Below are positions 10,937-22,019 of a DNA stretch of 64,000 bases, in pieces; positions within the stretch are counted from its first letter, which is position 1, and each line of letters opens with the position of its first letter. The DNA is from Simmondsia chinensis (taxonomy: Eukaryota; Streptophyta; Magnoliopsida; Caryophyllales; Simmondsiaceae): NCBI GenBank assembly GCA_018398585.1, contig JAGTTD010000007.1:36546911-36610910 (forward strand), in the 5' to 3' direction. The position numbers were made by a program, and so were the translations under genes. A model generated the notes under the pieces. The model did not search any database and was not told the origin of the DNA. It saw only the letters and a program-made list of their open reading frames with translations.

Positions 10937-12690
10937 TCTATACTATTAATCTTAAATTATTGAACTCCTAAAATCTAAGCAAATCTCCCAATCTGCAATT
11001 CTACAAGAGTTTAAATATTAAAATTAAAAAAAAAATCTCTAATTTTCCTTATAAAACTACCACACCCCACCCTTTTTTAACTTCCTTGCATACCTATGCC
11101 CCAAAATAAGTGGAACTAGCCACTTATTCTCAACCGTTGCTATACTCCTCTTATAATATTCTAATTAGGAGTCAAATTTAATACAAATTTTTTGCAGATT
11201 CATATGAAAATAAAAGTTTTTCAAGAGTTCAATATTAATTTCCAAAAATTCTAATGGTTGAAAAACTTAATCAAGTTTGATGTTACTGGCGGATGAAGAC
11301 GACGAGAGCAAGATGATGATTGTGGGAGAATATGAAAATAGTAAGTTTATAGATTCGCTTCTTTTGTGAAAATTTATATCCTTCGCTAGAATTTGAAATA
11401 CTATGGTATATATTCTTTTATTTTAAATATGATGTCAACTTGATTACTAAATTTTAAATTTATGTCAATATAGTTCGCACATATTTTTTCTCATGCTAAT
11501 TTGATGTTAAATTGATATATTTGTATTGGGCTTAAATTTGATGTCCTAAGTAGGTTTAAATTTGGTCAATGTTTATATTGGAAAGAAAAAGTGCAAACAC
11601 TATTCTTTCAATAAAAGTTATATCTAATCAATCTATTTTAATTAGGCCAAAATAAAATTAAAATGGACTAACAATAAAAATTTAAAATTATTAAAAATAT
11701 ATCTTTAAGAAAAAATATTTTATTTATAAAATTGTTCTAGGTCGAACAATGATAAGAAAAATATGGAAACTTAAAAATAATTTAAAAAAATTTGCTTAGC
11801 AAAGAAAATGGAGAAAACCTAAAAATATAATTAAGTAAATTAATGTTTAAAAATTTATATTTACTCTATTACTTTAGAAGCATATACAATATTTGACTAA
11901 AAACAAAAGTTTAGAAAAGATGTATTGGCAACATCAAAAATAAATTTTCTATAAAATAATTTTTTTATAAAAAAATTAGTATCTTTCAATAATCCAAATG
12001 GGCCTTTAGTTTTGATATTAAAATTTTAAAAAATAAAATCAATTAAAGTATAATTTTGAATTGGATTTAAAAATTATACCATTAAAATTAAAATCAAATT
12101 TTAAACAGAAGTTCAAAATTTGGAACTTATTTATGTAAAATATTAAAAAAATATTTATTAGGAATAAAAAAAGACTAAATAACGATAAATTTGGGGCAAA
12201 CATTTAGGAAAATAATTAAAACAAAAAGGAGAAAAAAAAATATTTTGCTAAAAATATTTTCTCCAAAATCAATATTTCTTATAGAAGTTTGAAGGAAATT
12301 TTTTTGTAAATATTTTTCCTTGACACAATTTTGTAAATTTGTCATATCATGTGATATACTAAAATTTAATAATTATTTTCTAAATCTTTATATATTTCTA
12401 TTTGTTATTACTGAATCTCCCTTTCTTTAATATTTCTAAAATTTTAAATCTTACAATTCTAAAATATCACATAAAAGTTAGCAAAAATTAAAAATGACTA
12501 AAAGATTCATGATATTTAATCAATTAAATCAAATGCAACACCAATACATAAAAATAAAAAAATACAACTAACTTTTTAACAAAATAGAAGATAATTTGAA
12601 AAAATTCTAACAAAGTTCTAATATGATAATATATAAAATTATAAATTTTAAATATAAACACCCTTCGTACATCGCACGGGATAACACTAG
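10937..12690 (+). mobile_element. Non-autonomous Helitron, ~1.75 kb
   Basis: The 5' end is TCTATACTATTAATC preceded by A, and the 3' end is ATAACACTAG followed by T: the TC...CTAG termini and A|T target of plant Helitrons. Just inside the 3' end, at 12661-12680, CGTAC-ATC-GCACG forms a short hairpin with one mismatched pair before a GGG. There is no TSD and no terminal inverted repeat, as expected. The AT-rich interior has no Rep/helicase ORF, so the element would depend on enzymes supplied in trans. Confidence 0.7.
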
Positions 12691-13000
12691 TATTTTATCA
12701 TGTAAATACTCTATGTCAGAATTTGAAGAATTTATGTAAGAATATGACCAACTTTATACAAATAATAATAATATAGTATATGATTACGGTAATATAAATA
12801 AGTCATGACAATATTTTCAGCAAAAAAAATTTAGGAGACGCTTATATATTATGAGAATAATGTTATACTTCAATGGTAACATTATTCTCATAATATATTG
12901 TGAAGTTGAACTCGCCTTATTTAGCCAAACTCGTTTTCGCTTGAACTTAGCTAGATTGGGCATATATTTATTCATCATATAGGGAGCTTATAAGCGACTT
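12691..13000. other. Spacer left of the Copia element, with inverted motifs
   Basis: ATATATTATGAGAATAATGTTA at about 12846-12867 and its inverse at about 12881-12901 form a hairpin; the same motif recurs right of the Copia element at about 18335-18360. 12904-12975 is a fragment of the GAGCTT family in reverse orientation relative to 19050-19130. AGCTTATAAGCGACTT just before the LTR is the inverse of pseudogene sequence at ~18377-18390. No gene. Confidence 0.4.
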
Positions 13001-13274
13001 TATTAGATATCTTTTGTAATATTGTAAATATCTTTTAGATATTTTTCAGATATTTTCCTAGCCAAATATTCTATAGGTTGTTAGGTTGTTAATTATCTTT
13101 TGTATTATATATATATTGCCTGTCCTGTTCATTTTTTATTCAGTTAAGAAAAATCAATTTACAGGCAACAGTGCCTTCATTTTCACTTTCCTCTTCTCTT
13201 TCGTTTCGCTTTTCTCTCTCCTGCTTTTCTCTTTCTTCATACTCAAACATGCAGAGTTTCTCAACGTTATAATA
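13001..13274 (+). repeat. 5' LTR of the Copia element
   Basis: Begins TATTAGATATC and ends TTATAATA, giving a TATTA...TAATA inverted terminus rather than the usual TG...CA. A TATATATAT stretch around 13109-13116 could be a TATA box, followed by a pyrimidine-rich leader. The 3' boundary is fixed by the primer-binding site and by where the two LTRs stop matching. Confidence 0.88.
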
Positions 13275-13286
13275 TGGTATCAGAGC
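13275..13286 (+). other. Primer-binding site, initiator Met-tRNA type
   Basis: TGGTATCAGAGC is the standard plant Copia/TRIM primer-binding site complementary to the 3' end of initiator Met-tRNA. It abuts the LTR with no spacer. Confidence 0.85.
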
Positions 13287-13391
13287 TCTAGAAGCTTCTT
13301 CCGCTGAAATATATCTCTCGTGCTTCAATTCTCCTGCTTCTTCTCTCTTCATTTCCTATCCGCCTGGACTTCACTCTTCAGCAAAAACCTA

Positions 13392-14449
13392 ATGCCGAAT
13401 TCTAGGTTAGAAAGTATCGAAGAAGTGGTCAAGTCTCCAGGAAATCGAAATGAAGCTTATCAGAAGAATCGATCGAGCACACAAATTGTCCCTTTGGATG
13501 ATCCTTACGCATCTCCCTATTTTCTCAGCAATAGCGATGGTCCTAGTATGATTCTCATTACTCAACCTTTAATCGGTCCATCGAATTACAGTACATGGAC
13601 AAAATCGATGCAGAATGCACTTCGATCAAAGAACAAATTAGGTTTTATATCTGGAGTTATTCAGGAACCTGAGGAAGATGATCCTGTCTTTGAATTGTGG
13701 CATAGATGTGATTCTATGCTTATTTCCTAGATTACTAACTCTGTTTCTGCGGATATTGGGACTAGTATTGCTAGTGCTGGTTCATCTGCTGAGATGTGGG
13801 CAGACATTAGAGACAGGTACTCACAGAGAAATAGACCACGAATTTTTCAACTTAAGCGAGCAATTTCTGATCTAAAACAAGATCCATGGATGTAACAGCT
13901 TATTTTGCTAAATTGAAAACATTATGGGATGAATTAGTTGGTTTCAAGATCATAGGACCTTGTGCATGTGGAGTTAAAAACTGCAAGTGTGTTCAGTCTA
14001 TGCAAGATGGAAGGCAAGAAGATTATATCATGACCTTCCTAATGGGACTCGATGATGGCTATACTGCAGTGAAAGATCAGATCCTTCTGAGGGAGCCTTT
14101 ACCCTCAATTAATGTTGTATTCTCAAAAATAACACAACAAGAGGCACAGAACAAGATAAACAGTATGAAACCTCAAGTTCCTCCTCCCGTTGATAGTATT
14201 GCAATGTTAGGAAAGGTCGAAGGTGCAAAAGGAACTAGTAAGCAGTATAGAAAAGAGAGTCCTTATTGTACACATTGTGGTATGGCAGGCCACACCATTG
14301 AGAAATGCTTCAAATTACATGGATATCCACCTGGATATAAGCTCAAGGGGAAAGGGGGCATCTCTGGCCAAAAATCAGGAAATGCTGCAATAGAACCCAA
14401 AGAAAAGGGATCCGCTCTCCTATCTGTCACTTCTGAGCAGTGCCAGTAG
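13392..14449 (+). pseudogene. Copia gag, broken
   Basis: Encodes the retroelement capsid/nucleocapsid protein. The start MPNSRLES is the likely gag ATG, followed by the conserved LIGPSNYSTWTKSMQNAL region typical of Copia gag. The C-terminal zinc knuckle CTHCGMAGHTIEKC fits CX2CX4HX4C. A TAG at 13728-13730 stands where related proteins have tryptophan, a one-base deletion near 13884 shifts the frame, and a TAG at 14447-14449 separates gag from the protease part in the same frame. Confidence 0.88.
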
Positions 14450-14473
14450 CTACTATCACTACTCAGTGGTCAC

Positions 14474-17400
14474 ATGGCTGGGTCTTCCATGGGAAGCTTC
14501 AGTAGGGAATCTGCTCCTGCCAAAACTGATAATGCTCCTGCTTGTCCTCTTTCTCTAACAGGTATAAAGTCCTTCGCATCTTTTCATTCATTTGCTTCTA
14601 CATCTACTACTCAAGATTTCTTTGTCAATTCTTGGATCATTGATTCTGGTGCATCGCATCATATGTGTGGTAACATTCTCTTATTCTCAAAATTAACTCA
14701 TGCCATTGAAGGAAACGTGGTTTTACCCAATGGATTTTCCACTTCTGTTACTCATAAAGGAGTTGTCAAACTCAGCAATGATTTAATCCTAACGGACGTT
14801 CTATTCTTGCCCAATTTCAAATATAATTTGCTTTCTGTTGGACAACTATGCAAATCTATGAGTGTTTCATGTGTGTTTACCCATGAATCTTGTCTCATAC
14901 AGGACCTCAACCAATCGAATACGATTGGAGTGGGTAAGAAATATGCTGATCTCTATGTCCTAGTGCTAGAGCCTGGTTTGGCAGCTTTATGTGGTGCATC
15001 TTCAACCATACCCAGTGAAAATTCACCTTTTCGTCCTACCGCTATTCCCAGCTTATGGCACCTTCGTTTGGGACATCCTTCCAAAGGAAGAATGCAAGCC
15101 TTACACAAATTCATACCTGATGTTATGACTGCTACATCAGATGCTCCCTGTTTAGTTTGTCCTTTGGCCAAACAAAAACGTTTACCTTTTACTTCCAATA
15201 ATAATTTGTCCCCCCACCCCTTTGACATTGTACATTGTGACATATGGGGACCATTTCATATATCTTCTCATATTGGTTTTCGGTATTTTCTTACAATTGT
15301 AGATGATTGTACTCGCAATACTTGGGTTTATATGATGAAATTGAAGTCTGATGTCTCTCGGTTAATTCCTTTCTTTTATGCTTATGTGGTTAATCAATTT
15401 CGCACTACCACTAAATGTCTTAGAAGTGACAATGGGAAGGAATTCCACCTTACTGATTTTTATCAAACACATGGCATAATTCATCAACATTCTAATGTTG
15501 AACGATCTCAACAAAACCCAGTCGTTGAAAAAAAACACCAGCATATTCTTAGTGTGGCTCGTGCCCTGCACTTCCAGGCCAACACCCCTCTTTCCCTCTG
15601 GAGCGAGTGTGTTTTAACTGCTATCCACATTATAAATAGATTGCCTCCTTGTCTCCTTCACAAGAAAACCCCTTATGAGTTACTACATGACAAAAATCCA
15701 AAGTATACCCACCTCAAAACATTTGGCTGTCATTGCTTTGCCTCTACTTTTCCCTCTCATCACCACAAATTTTCTCCTCGTGCACGAATCTGTATTTTCC
15801 TAGGCTATCCTTTGGGGTTAAAGGTTATAAGCTGTTTGATTTACAGAACCAAGAAATTTTTATTTCTAGGGATGTTGTGTTCCATGAAACTGTTTTTCCC
15901 TTCAAACATTTACCTCCAAATGCAGACCCCTTTGCCCATATAGCCCTTCCTAGGTCCTACACTGTCCTTGAGGAAATTCCCAGTACATCACATGCCCTTC
16001 CCCATATGTCACCTCCTTCTTCTGACAGTGTACCGTCCCCTTCCAGTGGACAAAAGGACCCTTCCATTTCCCATACAACCACTCCTATATCCAGTGGACA
16101 AAAGGACCCTTCCATTTCCCATACACCCACTCGTATATCCAGTGGACAAAAGGACCCTACTTCTCCTCTTCCCCAGTTCAACCAACAGATCCCTACTTCT
16201 CCTGGTCACCCTACTTTTCCTTCCTCTCCCTCTTCTCAGTCTTTTGTCCCATCTTCTGTTGATGCATCACAGGCTGTCACTAGGAAAACCACTCGTCCAC
16301 GCCATCCTCCTCAATATCTCAAGGATTACCATTGTGATCTCCTTTCCTCATCCGATAAGTCCACTTTACCCTCTGCTTCTCTGCCTTCCTCCTTTACCAA
16401 TTCCCCTCTGGCCAACTGTGTTAGTTATGCTAACCTTTCTCCCACACATAGAGCCTTTTCTGTTTGTCTTTCTTCTTATGCAGAGCCCGAGCATTATCAT
16501 GAGGCAGTAAAGCATTCCCACTGGCGTGATGCCATGGCCCAGGAAATACAGGTTTTGGAGGACAATAGGACTTGGGATTTGGCTCCTATGCCACCCAACA
16601 AGAAGTTAGTGGGCTGTAAATGGGCCTATAAGGTCAAGCTAAAATCTGATGGGACTCTGGAACGATACAAGGCTCGCTTGGTTGCAAAAGGTTACACGCA
16701 GCACAAGGGTATTGATTACTTTGACACTTTTTCCCCGGTTGCAAAACTAACCACTGTTAAACTCTTGCTTAGTCTTGCAGCAATCAAGAACTGGCATTTG
16801 TCCCAACTTGATGTCAATAATGCTTTCCTCCATGGGGAGCTTGATGAAGAGGTCTATATGGCTTTACCTCCCGGGTTTCAGGTTCAGGGGGCATCTCCCC
16901 CCTTCACATGTCGTCTCAAGAAGAGTCTCTATGGTCTCAAGCAAGCTTCTCGCCAATGGTTTGCCAAATTGTCTCAAGCCTTGTTGCGTTTTGGTTTTGT
17001 GCAGTCCCGTAATGATCACAGCTTGTTCACTTACTCTTACTCTGCACATTTTACTGCTGTTTTGGTTTATGTTGATGACATCATTGTTGCTAGTAGCAGT
17101 CCTATCTTTTTGAGCGATTCAAACAGGATCTTCATCGTCTTTTCAAGCTCAAGGATTTGGGCTCTCTGAAGTACTTCCTTGGCCTTGAAGTCGCTCGTAG
17201 GCCTTCTGGTATTACCGTGTGCCAGCGTCACTATGCTTTAACTATTCTCGAGTCAGCCAGTATGTTGGGTTGTCGTCTCTGCTCTACTCCTATGGATCCC
17301 AATGTCCACCTTAGTCGTGATGATAGTACTCTTTTACCTGATCCAGCTTTCTATAGACGGTTGATTGGCAGACTTTTATACTTGACTATCACACGCCCAG

Positions 17401-18023
17401 ATCTCTCTTTTGCTATCAACAAGTTGAGTTAGTTTGTTTCTGCTCCCCGTCAGCCTCACCTTGATGCGGCCTTTCGTGTTCTTCTCTATCTCAAGGGGTC
17501 TCCCGCTCAGGGCTTATACTGTAGTTCTTCTTCTTCTCTCCATTTGAAGGCCTTTGCTGATGCCGATTGGGGGGCTTGCCCTGATACCCGACGCTCCGTC
17601 ACTGGTTATTGTGTGTTTCTCGATGAATCCCTTGTCTCTTGGAAATCCAAGAAGCAACCCACCGTTTCCCGTTCATCAGCTAAGGCCGAATACCGCAGCC
17701 TTGCTGTTGCTGCTTGTGAGATAGTATGGCTCTTACGTTTACTTGTTGATTTTGGCATTCTACATTCACAACCTGTTCTTTTATTCTGTGACAACCAGGC
17801 TACTGTCTACATTACCCACAATCCCGTCTTCCATGAACGTACCAAACACATTGAATTGGACTGCCATTTTGTTCGTGAAAAGGTTCAGGCCAGGGTTCTT
17901 AAGGTCTTCCACCTTCCTGCCCAACATCAGCTTGCCGACGCCTTGACAAAAGCACTTCCTGCTTCTTCCTTAGCTCCTATTCTATGCAAGTTGGGCCTCC
18001 TTGACATTTTTGCCCCAACTTGA
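14474..18023 (+). pseudogene. Copia pol (protease, integrase, RT, RNase H), broken
   Basis: Domains in order: aspartic protease (WIIDSGASHHMC, ~14632-14668); GAG-pre-integrase (LWHLRLGHPSKG, ~15055); integrase with DDE residues in HCDIWGPF, LRSDNGKEF and VVEKKHQH; a low-complexity Pro/Ser linker; reverse transcriptase with [10 protein letters not shown] and YVDD; RNase H with [16 protein letters not shown] and FCDNQA. One-base frameshifts lie near 15811 and 17112 and a TAG at 17430-17432. All catalytic motifs are otherwise readable, so decay is recent. Confidence 0.92.
16043..16158 (+). repeat. 48-bp tandem repeat in the Copia pol linker
   Basis: The unit beginning CCAGTGGACAAAAGGACCC starts at 16043, 16091 and 16139, the third being partial. 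It encodes [16 protein letters not shown] repeats in the linker between integrase and reverse transcriptase, where length variation is tolerated. Confidence 0.85.
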
Positions 18024-18028
18024 GGGGG
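18022..18028 (+). other. Copia polypurine tract
   Basis: GAGGGGG two bases before the 3' LTR, directly after the pol stop. This is the usual position for second-strand priming. Confidence 0.7.
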
Positions 18029-18030
18029 CA

Positions 18031-18304
18031 TATTAGATATCTTTTGTAATATTGTAAATATCTTTTAGATATTTTTCAGATATTTTCCTAACCAAATATT
18101 CTATAGGTTTTTAGGTTGTTAATTATCTTTTGTATTGTATATATATTGCCTATCCTGTTCATTTTTTATTCAGTTAAGAAAAATCAATTTACAGGCAACA
18201 GTGCCTTCATTTTCACTTTCCTCTTCTCTTTCGTTTCGCTTTTCTCTCTCCTGCTTTTCTCTTTCTTCATGCTCAAACATGCAGAGTTTCTCAAAGTTAT
18301 AATA
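18031..18304 (+). repeat. 3' LTR of the Copia element
   Basis: Same 274-bp length as the 5' LTR with six substitutions and no gaps (2.2 percent), so insertion was fairly recent on an evolutionary scale. It ends ...TTATAATA before the probable TSD GAATT. Confidence 0.88.
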
Positions 18305-18373
18305 GAATTCCCTAAATTTAGGGAGATACTAAAGTAAAACATTATTCTCATAATATATTAGTATCTCCATCAG

Positions 18374-19953
18374 GTGAAGTCGCTTATAAATCGGATTTAT
18401 CAAGGTTTAAGTGAAGACGCTAATTGCGTGGTGGAGATGAAATCGATGTTCTTCGAGTTGACTATCGAAGTTATGATGAGGATGATAGTAGGGAAGAGAC
18501 ATTATGGAGAGAAAGTGGAGAGCGAAGAGGGCAAAATGTTTAGAGAGATCATAGAAGATATCTTTCGAACGGGAGGATTTCCGAGTATTGGTGATTTTAT
18601 ATCGTTCTTAACATATATAGGAATCAACATATTAGAAAAGGCATTTTGGGAAGTATATTGAAAGGTGGACAAGTTCATACAAGATTGGGCAGACGAGCAT
18701 CGAGAAAAATTGAACGTGGAGAAGAAGACTGATGTCGATGTCCTTCCATTGCAAAAGAAGGATCCCGAGTATTACACTGATGAACCCATCAAGGGTCTTG
18801 CATTTTTAAGTTGATTTATTTGTTTACGTTAGGCATTGTCAACTTAAACAAATGAAGGGGCTAGCGGTGTGAATGAGCTAAGGTGGTTCGCGAGCCCTCA
18901 TGACTCGATTCTTCATAAAGCTCAAATGACTCGAGCTCGACACTGGCTCATTTAGTTTAATGAGCTAATCCTGAGTTTAGTGAAGTTCAAGCTCGTACAT
19001 AACTCTAAACAAGCCTAACTGACCATATCTCATTAAAATTTATAATAATAAATATGCTTAAGGTCGCTAAGTTCAAGCGTAAACTAGTTTGGATTAGGGT
19101 CAAATGAGGCTAAATAAGGCGAGTTCAACTTGGACCTTCTCGAGCTACATTCAAGCTCAACCAAGTCGAGCCGAGCTTTATCTTTGACGAGTCGATCTCG
19201 GGGAATTTCCAAGCTCACGAGTTTTGAGCCAAGCTTGAGCTAAGCTCAATCTGACAAGTCGAGCTTCAATCTTCACAAGCTCAGGCTCAGCTTGACCCAT
19301 ATAGACCCTCTAGAAGAGAGACACAAAAACTAATGAAGGAACTATCCAATCTAATTCATGTTATTTCTTGTTTTCAGATTTTGTTGATTGCAGGAGTAGA
19401 CACATCAGCTAGAACGATGGAGTGGGCACTATCTCTACTCATCAACAATCCCGAAACCCTCAAGAAAGCACAGCTAGAGATCGACACACAAATAAGAAAC
19501 GACCACCTAATCAACGAATCAGATCTACCCCACCTTCCCTACCTCCATTGCATCATAAACGAGACACTTCGCATGTACCTTGTAGCACCTCTACTAGTGC
19601 CACATGAATCATCCAAAGATTGCATGGTAGGAGGCTACCATGTTCCACGTGGCACCATGCTATTCATTAATGCGTGGGCTATACAAAATGATCCAAAAGT
19701 ATGATATGAGCCTAGGAAGTTCAATCCCAAGAGATTCGAAGGGATTTGAGGAGATAGAGTTGGATATAAAATGATGCCGTTTGGGTCAGGATGGAGAGCG
19801 TGTCCAGGTGAGGGCCTGGCCAAGCGAATGGTGAGGTTCGGCTTGGGGTTGCTTAGCAATGCTTCGATTGGGGAAGAACTTGTAGATATGGAAGAGAATC
19901 CCGGAATCACTATAGGAAAAGCTGAACCTTTTGCAAGCCAAGGAAATCTATAA
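18374..19953 (+). pseudogene. CYP81-type cytochrome P450 pseudogene
   Basis: Remnant of a family that oxidises specialised metabolites at the ER membrane. Exon-1 remnant 18374-~18803 starts at VKSLINRIYQ, equivalent to about residue 143 of the neighbouring intact gene, so the membrane anchor and about 140 codons are gone. Exon 2 (19378-19953) keeps the I-helix AGVDTS, ETLR and the haem loop FGSGWRACPG. Stops: TGA at 18659-18661, TGA replacing the Trp after DPKV at ~19702-19704, TGA after FEGI at ~19747, plus an in-frame gap just after the haem loop. The donor at the end of exon 1 is not a clear GT. In exon 1 FREIIEDIFRTGG is continuous, with no intron where the paralogue has one. Confidence 0.88.
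18850..19310. repeat. GAGCTT-family element in the P450 pseudogene intron
   Basis: Opens with GCGGTGTGAATGAGCTAAG and is saturated with GAGCTC, CAAGCTCA and CGAGCC words up to CTCAGGCTCAGCTTGACCCATATAGACCC. It occupies most of the intron between the exon-1 and exon-2 remnants. Confidence 0.6.
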
Positions 19954-20149
19954 CCAAGTTGATTTCTTAGGGCATTTTGGTGTCGTTTTTCTATTTATAA
20001 GTTTTCGCTTTTGAGAAAGTAAAGACTATATTTTGAAGACAAATTTTTTTGGGTTCGTTGTCAATTTTTTCTTAATTTGATTGGAAACTAAAAACAAAAA
20101 AACTAAACTAAAAAAAAAAAAAATTTATTTTCAAAACTTGCTTTTTAGG

Positions 20150-20345
20150 GGTTGTTTAGACTGGGTGACCAAAAACTGTTTTTTTCATAAGTACTTTTTG
20201 CAGAAATACTTTTGTAAAAAGTGGTTTTACTTTTATTTAAAAACACTTCTCTTTTTAAGCCCAACACCCTCAAACCCCGGAAAAAATATTTTTCCTAAAA
20301 GGGTCGCCTTTTCTTTAGAAAAGAAGCTGATCAAACAAGCTGTTA
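20150..20345. repeat. MITE-like element of the AAAAGxACTTTTG type
   Basis: GGGTTGTTTAGACTGGGTGACC at the left, AAGTACTTTTTGCAGAAATACTTTTG inside, and GAAGCTGATCAAACAAGC at the right give near-inverted ends (gcTTGTTTGatcagc versus ttgTTTagactg). Related segments lie at about 31390-31700, 44239-44345, 61090-61270 and 63391-63470. Probably hAT-type MITEs. Confidence 0.4.
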
Positions 20346-20469
20346 GTCTCTGAAAACAAAAATTTTAAGCAAGAAACGATATCGGACAACGGTGGAATTT
20401 TTGGAATTCTAAATTGTTGAGATGCTATTAAGAAAACAAGATGGTATTGCTCTATTTTTTTAAACCTTT

Positions 20470-20830
20470 GATGTGGTGGTTCTGTGTGAACTGAGTTCAA
20501 CTTCAACTTTAACCTCGATAACATTTTTGGGCCAATCAGGTTGGAGCATTATGAGTTTTGGGTCATCGATGAATTTTGCTCGATCCAAATCACTTTGAGT
20601 TAAAGTTAACTTGAGTATCCAGTTAGCTAGGGTCGTGTTTTAGTCTAATTGGATCATCACAATGTTAGAGTCTTCTTGGGTTTTGGGTTAATCGGGGTGG
20701 ATTGTTTTGGATCAGGTTAGCACGGGTTTGAGTTGATTCAGGCTATCTCAAGCACGAATGATCTCAATTTGAGCCCAATTAGGTTGTGTCAATTCAGATT
20801 TAGCGTTACCTTGTGTCAAGTAAAGAAACC
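20470..20830. repeat. Degenerate GGTTxGAGTT-type low-complexity spacer
   Basis: Loose repetition of TTGGGTTAATCxxGGT, TTTGAGTT and CAATTAGGTTG words without a fixed period. It resembles, in reverse orientation, the AACCxAAATGACC-rich tract at 36280-36840. No gene seen. Confidence 0.35.
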
Positions 20831-20969
20831 GCGTTCTGTTGCTAGAGCACGATTCACTATATACTACAAAGGAGGGGATTCCATAAAGCACCCAAATAAA
20901 CAATCGAACAGAGCTGGTTATAACATATAGACAATGGTGGGGGGCTTGATTCCGAACTTCGCACACCAC

Positions 20970-21450
20970 CTATGATTATCTTAATCATAACCTAATTATA
21001 TCCCTCGAGGAAAATATTCTTATATCCAAAGGATAGGGCCGTATAGATGCCATCTCTCACTACACCTTGGCACCTTTTTTCTTACAATGGTAATGCCTTA
21101 GGGGAGAATGCCCCATAAATTACCCTTAAAGGGGATCCACAACGACTCTACTGGGGATCGAACCTAGGTCACATCGTTGACAGTTGGAAAACTTTACAAC
21201 TAGGCTATGTCCCTCGGGAATCTTGGTGCCTTACCTCACATGTGGATCTATTACACCCGAGACTATAATTTTAATCACAAACAACAAAATCCTCTTCCCT
21301 AAGTCAAAACTATTGTACTTAAGCATCCTCATCAATTAAAAATAATAATAATAATAAAGATAAAAAACTAAGTCTTGAGATCATCTACACAGCCCAAGTC
21401 AAAAGTTTTATTGCACAAAAAGAAAATAATTACTCACTCATCCCATCAGC
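20970..21450. repeat. First copy of a local direct duplication, split by a tRNA-type SINE
   Basis: ATTATCTTAATCATAACCTxATTATA...ATCATATAGxTxCCATCTCTC...CTCACATGTGGATxTAxTACACCC...GCACAAAAAGAAAxxAATTACTCAC is shared with 21675-21955. This copy is longer by an insertion of about 170 bp between the CATCTCTC and CTCACATGTGG blocks. Confidence 0.6.
21060..21232 (-). mobile_element. tRNA-derived SINE, minus strand
   Basis: On the minus strand it begins with a tRNA-like head: GACATAGCCTAGTTGTAAAG resembles an A box and GGTTCGATCCCC is a good B box, about 45 bp downstream. It runs on to GAGTCGTTGTGGATCCCC. It fills the gap that distinguishes the 20970-21450 copy from the 21675-21955 copy. It is not a functional tRNA gene because no cloverleaf with an acceptor stem follows. 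Confidence 0.5.
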
Positions 21451-21461
21451 ATCGACTCAAA

Positions 21462-21672
21462 ACGAGGGGCGTAAATGAGTGGAGTCGAGCATCCCTTGTT
21501 TGAACTCGAGTTTAATAAGCCTCATACAGCTCAGGTTTAAGCCGTACTCTTATCGAACATTTGAATCTTTATTCGAGCTTGATTCAATAAGACTTCAATA
21601 AGTTCAATACTTAGCTCAGTTCGTCAGCTTAATCGAGCCAAGTTGAGCTCATTACTGAGTCCATCTCAACTC
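21462..21672. repeat. GAGCTT-family fragment
   Basis: Starts GAGGGGCGTAAATGAGTGGAG, a good family left terminus, then GAGCATCCCTTGTTTGAACTCGAG; the right end is lost where the second duplication copy begins. Confidence 0.5.
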
Positions 21673-21674
21673 AT

Positions 21675-21955
21675 ATCGATTATCTTAATCACAACCTTAT
21701 TATAAACCTCGAAAAAAACATACAGAAAAAAAAATGTATTTTTATATTTAAAGGATAAGATCATATAGGTACCATCTCTCCTCACATGTGGATTTAGTAC
21801 ACCCAGGACTATATATTAATCACAAACAACAAAACCCTCTTTCTCTAAGTCAACACCCAAAAAAATAACTCTCAGATCTACACAACCCAATGTCAGACTT
21901 TTCTTGCACAAAAAGAAATTAAATTACTCACAATCATCCCATCTCTATCATCTAC
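21675..21955. repeat. Second copy of the local direct duplication
   Basis: Matches 20970-21450 in the same order but lacks the SINE: GGTACCATCTCTCCTCACATGTGG is continuous here. This gives the pre-insertion state for the first copy. Confidence 0.6.
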
Positions 21956-22019
21956 TAATTTTTTTCCCGATAATTAGTAATAGAGTTGCAATACAAAGCA
22001 AGAAACTCGAGCAAGCGAG

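Larger units (their letters stand above)
13001..18304 (+). mobile_element. Complete but inactive Copia LTR retrotransposon
   Basis: Two 274-bp LTRs (13001-13274, 18031-18304) differ at six positions. Initiator Met-tRNA primer site TGGTATCAGAGC lies directly after the 5' LTR and a GAGGGGG polypurine tract shortly before the 3' LTR. Between them lie gag, protease, integrase, reverse transcriptase and RNase H in Copia order. Flanking 5-mers GACTT (12996-13000) and GAATT (18305-18309) match at four of five positions and are the probable TSD. Three in-frame TAG codons and three frameshifts disable the coding region. Confidence 0.93.

Noticed and set aside
15733..16510. Overlapping long ORFs in other frames of the Copia linker
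   Set aside because: One frame is the true continuation of pol after a frameshift; the others mirror the 48-bp repeats.
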